From assembly GCA_049644325.1 (NCBI GenBank), contig JBARRR010000003.1, positions 1 to 6,702 of the forward strand: a stretch of DNA of 6,702 nt, written 5' to 3'. Shown in pieces: positions 1-6,004 of the stretch; within the stretch, counting starts at the first letter, position 1, and each line of letters begins with the position of its first letter. Under the pieces are notes generated by a model. It was not told where the DNA came from. It was given only the letters and a program-made list of their open reading frames with translations, and made no database searches. Position numbers and translations under genes: made by a program. This stretch comes from DASZHA01 sp049644325. Lineage in GTDB: Bacteria; Chloroflexota; Dormibacteria; DASZGP01.

Positions 1-102
1 GACGACCAGGATGGCTAGCAGGGCGACCAGCAGGAGGATGCCGGCGATCGCCAGGATCACGGCGGGTAGCCGGATCAGGATGGCCTTGAGCACCGCCACC
101 AT
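1..102 (-). CDS. N-terminus of a membrane protein (partial, runs off left edge)
   Basis: Reading the minus strand from the ATG at 102-100 gives 34 uninterrupted codons to the window edge. The peptide opens MVAVLKAILIRLPAVILAIA and continues with GILLLVALLAILVV. It has two basic residues near the start (K6, R11) and then a long run of Leu, Ile, Val and Ala, as expected for an N-in transmembrane segment or an uncleaved signal anchor. Third codon positions are nearly all G or C, which supports coding. An in-frame TGA at 114-112 lies just upstream, so the start must be this ATG or one of the GTG codons immediately after it. There is no strong Shine-Dalgarno; GGTGAG on the minus strand (121-116) is a weak candidate. 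The rest of the protein lies outside the window, so the family cannot be named. It follows the small ORF at 143-382 on the same strand and could be co-transcribed with it. Confidence 0.6.
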   Translation of the reverse strand, partial: MVAVLKAILIRLPAVILAIAGILLLVALLAILVV

Positions 103-116
103 CAGGCGGCATCATC

Positions 117-134
117 TCACCCGGCGCCGGGTGA
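117..134. repeat. Perfect 18-bp palindrome between two minus-strand genes
   Basis: TCACCCGGCGCCGGGTGA is its own reverse complement over all 18 bases. It lies between the stop of the small minus-strand ORF (143-145) and the start of the downstream membrane-protein ORF (102). A second short stem, GGGC-TTTA-GCCC at 138-149, overlaps the stop codon next to it. No T-run follows on either strand, so an ordinary intrinsic terminator is unlikely. A dimeric regulator site, or an RNA hairpin just upstream of the next gene's start, are both possible. Confidence 0.6.
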
Positions 135-142
135 CCCGGGCT

Positions 143-382
143 TTAGCCCAGGAGCTCGTCCGCGTCGAAGAATTCGATCGGTAGGTGGACGGGGGCTAGC
201 TGGATGGGGGCGGCGGGGTCGGACTCCGGCAACCCATCGCTGCCCTGGAGCAGCGCCGGGGGCGCCGACGCATAGCCGATCACGGTTCGGATCACGGCCA
301 TGTCGCCCGCCACCGGGGCAGGTTGGACAGGTTGGATGAGAGGCTCCGCGTGGCCGCTGGCCCTGAACGGAATGAATCTCAT
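143..382 (-). CDS. Small hypothetical protein, acidic C-terminus
   Basis: I do not recognise this 79-residue product. It has no transmembrane segment, no Cys and no clear domain. It is rich in Pro and Ala and ends in an acidic and aromatic stretch, PIEFFDADELLG. The last 52 codons, from an internal ATG at 301-299, show a strong coding signature on this strand: third positions are about 90% G/C while second positions are much poorer in G/C. The first 27 codons are less biased, so the true start may be 301. The ATG at 382 has a GGAAG Shine-Dalgarno-like sequence 11 bases upstream, while 301 has none, so I keep 382 with the alternative noted. The gene is divergent from the sigma factor and 40 bases upstream of the left-edge membrane protein. 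A role linked to that protein is possible but unproven. Confidence 0.5.
   Translation of the reverse strand: MRFIPFRASGHAEPLIQPVQPAPVAGDMAVIRTVIGYASAPPALLQGSDGLPESDPAAPIQLAPVHLPIEFFDADELLG
319..336. repeat. Tandem 9-bp direct repeat
   Basis: CAGGTTGGA occurs twice in immediate succession (319-327 and 328-336). If the minus-strand ORF starts at 382 the repeat encodes a repeated Gln-Pro pair. If that ORF starts at 301, the repeat lies in its leader, where it could be regulatory. Confidence 0.4.
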
Positions 383-514
383 GGCTGCTTTAACTTCCGC
401 TGCCGGACGATCCCGTCAGGTTCCGCACGACAGGTCGGTAACAGTCTTGAGTTGCCCCCGAAAGCGGGTCGCGCCGCCATGTCCCGTTCCTCCCCCTGGG
501 TCGTTGGAAAGGGC
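383..514. other. Divergent intergenic region, promoters not resolved
   Basis: This 132-base stretch separates the small minus-strand ORF from the sigma factor and should hold promoters for both directions. I find no -35/-10 pair that I can defend. TTGAGT at 447-452 has no matching -10 box at a normal distance, and the GGTAAC at 437-442 lacks a CGTC-type -10 for an ECF-dependent promoter. A small hairpin, CCCG-AAAG-CGGG, is at 457-468. Confidence 0.4.
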
Positions 515-1039
515 ATGGTTGTACAGATGAGGGAGCAGGCGTCACAGGCAGTCGACCTGTCGGCCAGCTTCTACGCACTCTACGACCGGGACGCGACAGT
601 CGTGCTTCGCTACCTGCGGTCAGCGGTCAGGGACCACGCCCTGGCCGAGGACCTCTGCAGCGACGCCTTCTGCCGAGCTTGGGACGCGTGGCCACGTTTC
701 AAGGGCGACGACACCGAGGCGCGTGCCTGGGTAATGCGCATCGCGCGCAACCTGGTCATCGACCGGGTCCGCCGGGACGGGCGGGTCAAGTTCGAGGTGC
801 TGCCCGAGGGCGACACCCTGGCGGGAAGGGACAACACGTCGGAGACGGCGGAGGGCCTGGACCTGCGACGGGCCATGGCCGGTCTGGGGCGGGATGACCG
901 CGACCTCCTGGCCATGCGGATCGCCGGCCTTTCCCACGCGGAGATTGGAAAGGTACAGGGCAAGTCGGAAGCGGCCATTAAGAAGGCCTGGCAGCGGGCG
1001 CTGGCGCAGCTCCGCAGCCAACTGGAGATGGACACATGA
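515..1039 (+). CDS. ECF-type RNA polymerase sigma factor
   Basis: This 174-residue protein has the two-domain layout of group 4 (ECF) sigma-70 factors, which direct core RNA polymerase to promoters, often in response to envelope signals. The sigma-2 domain runs from about residue 15 to 90. It includes AEDLCSDAFCRAW (44-56) and the -10-recognition helix ARAWVMRIARNLVIDRVRR (69-87). After a polar, acidic linker, the sigma-4 domain (about 115-170) holds a helix-turn-helix, GLSHAEIGKVQGKSEAAIKK (138-157), for -35 recognition. No extra C-terminal domain is present. I place the start at the ATG at 515, five bases after GGAA at 506-509. The ATG at 527 is a credible alternative. In-frame codons further upstream look non-coding. 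The stop overlaps the next gene's start as ATGA (1036-1039), so the two are probably translationally coupled and functionally paired. Target promoters are unknown; autoregulation is common for ECF factors but not visible here. Confidence 0.88.
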   Translation: MVVQMREQASQAVDLSASFYALYDRDATVVLRYLRSAVRDHALAEDLCSDAFCRAWDAWPRFKGDDTEARAWVMRIARNLVIDRVRRDGRVKFEVLPEGDTLAGRDNTSETAEGLDLRRAMAGLGRDDRDLLAMRIAGLSHAEIGKVQGKSEAAIKKAWQRALAQLRSQLEMDT

Positions 1040-2394
1040 GCGACGAGTCGATGAACGACAGCGAGATGTTCGACCTCGAGGGCCGGCTCCGGGCAGCCGA
1101 AACCGGCACCGACGAGACGCAGTCGCTCGGCCGGGTGCGCTCACGCATGAGCCGGTACGTGCAGGGCGGGGGCGAGGCGCGCCGGTCGCGGCACTTCTGG
1201 TCGGGACGGATGACGGCGTTCGCCGTGGTCGGCTTGCCGGTGGCGGCGGCGGCGGCGATCGCGGCAGCGGTGCTGCTGGGCGCGCCCAGGAACGTCGGCC
1301 AGCTCCAGCCGGCCGGATCGCCGGGAGCCTCCCCGGCGGCGACGCCGGCGGTGGAGGCATCGGCCTCCCCGGCGGCTTCCCCCTCGGCGCCCCGGACGGC
1401 GCTGGTCGAGGTCTCCACGCCAGCCAACCAGGTCGGACCGCAGACGGTGCACTGGGTCGGCACCGACGGCCAGGAGGTGGCCAGCCGGCAGCTGCCCGCC
1501 AACGAAGCAGCTCTCGGCTCAGGTGGAAGCCGGGTCCTCGTCTACCGCAATGACGGGCATGTGCTCGAGCTGCACACCGATGGCTCGACCACCGACCTCG
1601 GCAGCGGCATGCCGACGACGTCGGCGCCGGGCCCGACCAGCGTGCCGGTGCGGGCGTTGGTCAGCCCGGACGGACTGCAGTGGATCTGGTCGACGATGAC
1701 CAACAGCCAGAGCAGCTTCACCAGTCACATCTGGCTGGGCAAGGACGGCCAGGCGCCGCGGGAGCTGATCAAGGTGACCGAGGACAACCGCGCCCTCCAG
1801 CCCTACAGCTGGACCCTGGCCAACCCGTTGATCACTCATTCCGCGGTCGGGGTCGGCGGCTACATCCTCTTCAACCAGCTCCATGGACCCGCTTACCAGC
1901 TGGACCTGTCCTCCGGCAAGACCACCTCGGTCGGGCCCCCCAACAATGGGGCCGGCGGCAACCCCGCAAGCGCGGTCGACCTCGCCGGTAACGGCGCGGT
2001 AGCCTACGCCCAGACCCAGGGGAGCCAGGGATTCGTGGTGGTCAACGGCCCGGGGCAGCGCGGACTGAGCGCCAACGTGCCGGCATCGAACCAGACCGGT
2101 GGATTGGTCTTCGACACAGGGAGCAACCACATCGTGTACTGCACCTCGCCTGCCGCTGGGCCGCCCCACGAGAAGTTCGCGACGCACATCATCGACCTCA
2201 ACTCCGGAGCCCAGCAGACCTTCGGCCCGGCGGACCTGCGGCCGGCGGCCTGGGCCCCGGACGGGCGCCTGGTCGAGTTCCGGACCACCAGCGATGGCGA
2301 CGGCGTGGCGGGCACCTACCTGGTCTCACTCGACGGCAAGGCCAGCAAGGTCAGCAGCTTCTCCCAGTTCATCGGGTTCGTCCAGCTCCCCTAG
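1036..2394 (+). CDS. Putative membrane anti-sigma/sensor protein with propeller-like extracytoplasmic domain
   Basis: This 452-residue protein overlaps the sigma gene by four bases. Residues 1-58 are charged and predicted cytosolic. Residues 59-83 form one transmembrane helix rich in Ala and Val. A low-complexity Ala/Ser/Pro linker follows (about 93-120). Residues about 121-452 look extracytoplasmic and all-beta, with recurring strand-turn units: VSPDGLQWIW (209-218), SSHIWL-like and YQLDLSSGK segments, WAPDGRLVEF (406-415) and YLVSLDGK (428-435). The S/APDG turns resemble TolB/WD40-like beta-propeller blades. Position and topology fit an anti-sigma factor that holds the sigma factor at the membrane and senses an outside signal. 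However, the N-terminal part has no Cys and only one His, so the HxxxCxxC zinc anti-sigma signature is absent. The anti-sigma role is inferred from synteny and topology, not from a recognised domain. No separate terminator is seen before groEL; the inverted repeat at 2409-2452 could serve. Confidence 0.7.
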   Translation: MSDESMNDSEMFDLEGRLRAAETGTDETQSLGRVRSRMSRYVQGGGEARRSRHFWSGRMTAFAVVGLPVAAAAAIAAAVLLGAPRNVGQLQPAGSPGASPAATPAVEASASPAASPSAPRTALVEVSTPANQVGPQTVHWVGTDGQEVASRQLPANEAALGSGGSRVLVYRNDGHVLELHTDGSTTDLGSGMPTTSAPGPTSVPVRALVSPDGLQWIWSTMTNSQSSFTSHIWLGKDGQAPRELIKVTEDNRALQPYSWTLANPLITHSAVGVGGYILFNQLHGPAYQLDLSSGKTTSVGPPNNGAGGNPASAVDLAGNGAVAYAQTQGSQGFVVVNGPGQRGLSANVPASNQTGGLVFDTGSNHIVYCTSPAAGPPHEKFATHIIDLNSGAQQTFGPADLRPAAWAPDGRLVEFRTTSDGDGVAGTYLVSLDGKASKVSSFSQFIGFVQLP

Positions 2395-2408
2395 ACCCCG
2401 CCTCCGAG

Positions 2409-2452
2409 TTAGCACTCTCACCCCTTTAGCACTAAGGCGGTGAGAGTGCTAA
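2409..2452. promoter_or_regulatory. CIRCE (HrcA) operator with an additional upstream half-site
   Basis: The CIRCE consensus is TTAGCACTC-N9-GAGTGCTAA, bound by the heat-shock repressor HrcA. At 2426-2452 the sequence reads TTAGCACTA, nine bases, GAGTGCTAA: correct spacing with one mismatch. A perfect extra left half-site, TTAGCACTC, lies at 2409-2417. Paired with the right half-site, this first copy forms a longer perfect inverted repeat with 14-base arms (2409-2422 and 2439-2452). The operator lies immediately upstream of the groEL -10 box and overlaps the expected -35 region, so a bound repressor should block transcription. Confidence 0.92.
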
Positions 2453-2457
2453 TTCTT

Positions 2458-2466
2458 TGCTAGACT
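2458..2466 (+). promoter_or_regulatory. Probable groEL promoter, extended -10 box
   Basis: TGCTAGACT combines a TGN extension with the -10 hexamer TAGACT (2461-2466). The -35 region would fall near 2437-2443, inside the CIRCE element, and is a poor match, which is tolerable for an extended -10 promoter. Transcription would start near 2473, leaving a leader of about 70 bases. The same CTAGACT core recurs in the lipoprotein promoter at 4879-4885. Confidence 0.55.
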
Positions 2467-2486
2467 TTCGCTTGCAAGGTCGTGGT

Positions 2487-2504
2487 GGAGGGAGTTCGCC
2501 CTCC
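2487..2504 (+). other. Stem-loop in the groEL 5' leader
   Basis: GGAGGG (2487-2492) pairs perfectly with CCCTCC (2499-2504) around the loop AGTTCG. No T-run follows, so it is not a terminator. In the predicted leader it starts about 14 bases after transcription initiation and ends about 22 bases before the ribosome binding site. It may stabilise the mRNA. Confidence 0.5.
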
Positions 2505-2525
2505 GGCAAATAACTGAGAACCTGC

Positions 2526-2531
2526 AGGAGG
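2526..2531 (+). promoter_or_regulatory. Strong ribosome binding site of groEL
   Basis: AGGAGG is a full Shine-Dalgarno match, ten bases before the ATG at 2542. It fixes the groEL start and overlaps the small palindrome CCTGCAGG (2521-2528). Confidence 0.85.
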
Positions 2532-2541
2532 AACGAAAAAT

Positions 2542-4152
<1,611 letters not shown>

Positions 4153-4198
4153 GCTCTCAGGCGCATACCATGCAGCGCTGACAACTGGCGCCAGGAAG

Positions 4199-4225
4199 CC
4201 GCCCCGGGAAGCCGGGGCGGTTTTC
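4199..4225 (+). terminator. Intrinsic terminator of groEL
   Basis: CCGCCCCGG (4199-4207) pairs perfectly with CCGGGGCGG (4212-4220) around the loop GAAG, followed at once by TTTTCT. This GC-rich nine-base-pair stem with a T-run is a classic rho-independent terminator, 46 bases after the groEL stop. A ten-base palindrome, CTGGCGCCAG, lies just upstream at 4185-4194. Confidence 0.9.
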
Positions 4226-4293
4226 TACTTAACCGGGTACCGAGTTCCCCGGTGGCGCACAGGCCAAGCTGTTTTAAGACATGCTTAGAGCGC

Positions 4294-4803
4294 ATGAGCG
4301 AGGCTGCCAAGCAGCTGATCTTGGTTCGACCTGCCACCGCGGACGACGCGGAGGCCCTGGCTGCCGTCTACGTGGACAGCGCCGAGCATCACCTGCGCCT
4401 CGACCCGAGCCTCTACACGCAGCACACGCTCGGCGAGCTCACGGAGCGCTATCGCCGGCGGCTGCCGCTTGGCGACGACGCCGAGATCCTGGTGGCCGAC
4501 ATCGCCGGGGAGGTGGTCGGCTGGGTCGAGATCCAGCTGCGCCCGCCCGGCGGAGAGCCCCGTATGCTGCGCGACGCATTTACGGCGGAGATCGACATCG
4601 CCGTCCTCTCCGACTACCGCGGCGCCCGCATTGGCTCGGACCTGCTGGAGGCCGCCGAGGAGTGGGCCGCCGCCAGGCATGTCGAGTTCATGACCGTGGA
4701 GGTGCACACCGCCAACGTCGACGCCGCTCGCTTCTACCAGGATCACCACGGCTGGCGGACCGCGGGCCTCTTCATGCTCAAGCGCCCCGAGCCCGCCTCG
4801 TAG
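4294..4803 (+). CDS. GNAT-family N-acetyltransferase
   Basis: The 169-residue product is a single GCN5-related acetyltransferase domain, which moves an acetyl group from acetyl-CoA to an amine. It starts with the usual first strand, LILVRPATADDAEALAAVY (8-26). The acetyl-CoA core is AEIDIAVLSDYRGARIGSDLL (98-117). Here the pyrophosphate loop RGARIG has Arg in place of the first Gly of R/QxxGxG. Motif B follows in EVHTANVDAARFYQDHHGW (136-154), the typical NxxAxxFYxxxGF/W pattern. The substrate cannot be told from sequence. I chose ATG 4294. An in-frame GTG at 4252 would add 14 residues (two Cys and a rare TTA codon, with weak third-position bias) that look non-coding. Neither start has a good Shine-Dalgarno. 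The gene lies after the groEL terminator, so it needs its own promoter, which I could not identify. Confidence 0.85.
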   Translation: MSEAAKQLILVRPATADDAEALAAVYVDSAEHHLRLDPSLYTQHTLGELTERYRRRLPLGDDAEILVADIAGEVVGWVEIQLRPPGGEPRMLRDAFTAEIDIAVLSDYRGARIGSDLLEAAEEWAAARHVEFMTVEVHTANVDAARFYQDHHGWRTAGLFMLKRPEPAS

Positions 4804-4816
4804 ACCTCAGCACTCC

Positions 4817-4836
4817 GGTGTGGCTAACTCCACACC
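4817..4836 (+). other. Stem-loop after the GNAT gene
   Basis: GGTGTGG (4817-4823) pairs with CCACACC (4830-4836) around a six-base loop, 13 bases after the stop codon. There is no T-run, so it is at best a weak terminator or a 3'-end stabilising hairpin. Confidence 0.4.
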
Positions 4837-4855
4837 CACAATGGTGCTAGCCCGG

Positions 4856-4885
4856 TTGACCCGCTAAGTTCGCGGCCTCTAGACT
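4856..4885 (+). promoter_or_regulatory. Promoter of the lipoprotein gene
   Basis: TTGACC (4856-4861) is a near-consensus -35 box, and TAGACT (4880-4885) a plausible -10 box, 18 bases apart. Transcription would begin near 4892, about 64 bases before the start codon. This resembles a vegetative sigma-70 promoter and shares its -10 sequence with the groEL promoter. Confidence 0.65.
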
Positions 4886-4900
4886 CCGCTGCAGGCCGCG
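4871..4900. promoter_or_regulatory. Inverted repeat flanking the lipoprotein -10 box
   Basis: CGCGGCCT (4871-4878) and AGGCCGCG (4893-4900) are perfect reverse complements 14 bases apart. The candidate -10 hexamer and transcription start lie between the arms. This is where a repressor dimer would act. A fold in single-stranded DNA or RNA is possible but less natural, as only the right arm would be transcribed. Confidence 0.45.
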
Positions 4901-4955
4901 CGAACGGCGCACCCCGCGAGCCGGATGGCCGCACCACTGGAAGGAGAGAAAGCTG

Positions 4956-5966
4956 TTGGCTACCTGGATGCGTAAAGGAATCGTGCTGCTGGTCCTGGCG
5001 ATCCTGGCCGGCTGCTCCCTGCCCTTCGGCGGCAGCAGCTCCTCCAGCAACAACAACTCGAGCGCGTCAGCGTCGCCATCGACCGGACCGGGGATCGCCG
5101 CCAGCAAGACCCTGAACGCCGAGTTCTGGTTTGAGGGCTTCCACGTGACCCTGGGGGACGTGGCCTACAAGCCGCCGACCTCGCCGACACCAGGAGTCAC
5201 AAACGTTCCAAGTGAGCTGACGATCGCGGCAAAATTCGAGAACCTCGGCAAGGACACCCGAGGCTATTTCGCGCGGATGTCGATGGCCTCCAACAGCCAG
5301 GCGTATACCAGTCCCGGCAACAGTCAGAAACTGCCCAACGTACCTGGTAAGTCGACGGCTAACGGTGTGATCTCCTTCGAAACCGACGAAAAGTTCAACC
5401 TTGACGACGCCGTCCTGACCATCGGCGAGGCCACCGGGAACCAGCCGGTCATCCCGTTGGGTAAGACCGGCACCGCCAAGACGCTGCAGCCGCGCCCGCT
5501 ACAGATATCTGGCGCCGTCAACCAGGCAAGTGAGTACACCCTCAATGTCACCGGTGGAGTCCTTTCATACGACGACGTGGTGGCGCACCGGGAGTTGGAC
5601 GCGGGGACGGCACTGATCACCATCAACTACAGCACCACTGGCACGGGGACCCACCCGTGCTGTATCAGCCGCGACCACGTGCAGCTGAAGGTTCCCGACG
5701 GGACGTCGGTGGAGGCAGAGGTCGTCGAGACCACGGTCGCGATCCCGGCCAAAGGAACAACGCGGCAGGGGGATTACGTGACCTTCATCATCAAGCTTCC
5801 CGCTGAAGGCGCTTACGACGCCATCTTCAACAGCTCCAACACGATGGGACAGAGCGCCGACATACTGTTCACGATCACGGCGTCCGGCACCACCGGTGGC
5901 GGCACCGGGACGACCCAGGGCACGTCGCCGGGAGCCAGCGCCGGGGCGACGCCCTCCGTCCACTAA
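4956..5966 (+). CDS. Secreted lipoprotein with two tandem beta domains, function unknown
   Basis: The 336-residue product starts with a lipoprotein signal peptide: MATWMRKG, a hydrophobic stretch, and the lipobox LAGC with the acylated cysteine at 20. It should be anchored to the outer face of the membrane. A Ser/Asn-rich linker (about 24-50) leads to two beta-rich regions, about 52-178 and 186-310, which look related to each other (matching PGKST and PAKGT turns at 130-134 and 264-268). A Gly/Thr/Ser tail ends the protein. Adjacent cysteines, 235-236, lie in THPCCISRD. The second region resembles the Ig-like folds of DUF4352-type lipoproteins, but I cannot assign a family. The start is the TTG at 4956: GGAG at 4943-4946 lies nine bases upstream, whereas the ATG at 4968 is 21 bases away. 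A dedicated promoter precedes it, and the downstream gene is convergent, so it is probably monocistronic. Confidence 0.8.
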   Translation: MATWMRKGIVLLVLAILAGCSLPFGGSSSSSNNNSSASASPSTGPGIAASKTLNAEFWFEGFHVTLGDVAYKPPTSPTPGVTNVPSELTIAAKFENLGKDTRGYFARMSMASNSQAYTSPGNSQKLPNVPGKSTANGVISFETDEKFNLDDAVLTIGEATGNQPVIPLGKTGTAKTLQPRPLQISGAVNQASEYTLNVTGGVLSYDDVVAHRELDAGTALITINYSTTGTGTHPCCISRDHVQLKVPDGTSVEAEVVETTVAIPAKGTTRQGDYVTFIIKLPAEGAYDAIFNSSNTMGQSADILFTITASGTTGGGTGTTQGTSPGASAGATPSVH

Positions 5967-5985
5967 CTCAGAGCGCATTTCTCGA

Positions 5986-6001
5986 CCCGGCACGCGCCGG
6001 G
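5986..6001. terminator. Hairpin between convergent genes, possible bidirectional terminator
   Basis: CCCGGC (5986-5991) pairs with GCCGGG (5996-6001) around ACGC. It sits in the 38-base gap between the lipoprotein stop and the stop of the minus-strand gene. Neither side carries a proper T-run, so the role as a terminator comes from position and GC-rich stem only. Confidence 0.4.
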
Positions 6002-6004
6002 CTG

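Noticed and set aside
323..514. N-terminal extension of the sigma factor from an in-frame upstream start at 323
   Set aside because: The translation is atypical for sigma factors, includes several Cys and lacks coding bias, and overlaps the better-supported minus-strand ORF.
620..1360. Minus-strand ORF opposite the sigma/sensor junction, and similar ORFs at 610-1035 and 978-1502
   Set aside because: Arg/Pro/Ser-rich translations that cross a real operon junction on the other strand; shadows of high third-position GC.
894..1553. Plus-strand ORF overlapping the sigma/sensor junction in another frame
   Set aside because: Low-complexity Arg/Gly/Ala translation fully overlapped by two well-supported genes.
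1519..2187. Minus-strand ORF within the sensor gene
   Set aside because: Antisense to a clear coding frame; no recognisable motif and no ribosome binding site noted.
2409..2452. Reading the long 14-base inverted repeat itself as the CIRCE element
   Set aside because: Its half-sites are 26 bases apart, not 9. The inner TTAGCACTA with the right half-site has the exact N9 spacing, so that is taken as the core operator.
4281..4850. Plus-strand ORF overlapping the GNAT gene in another frame, and minus-strand ORF 4285-4749
   Set aside because: The GNAT frame has clear family motifs; the others are Arg/Ala/Pro-rich shadows.
5986..6001. Confident intrinsic terminator for the lipoprotein gene
   Set aside because: The stem is good but no T-run follows on either strand, so it is only listed as possible.
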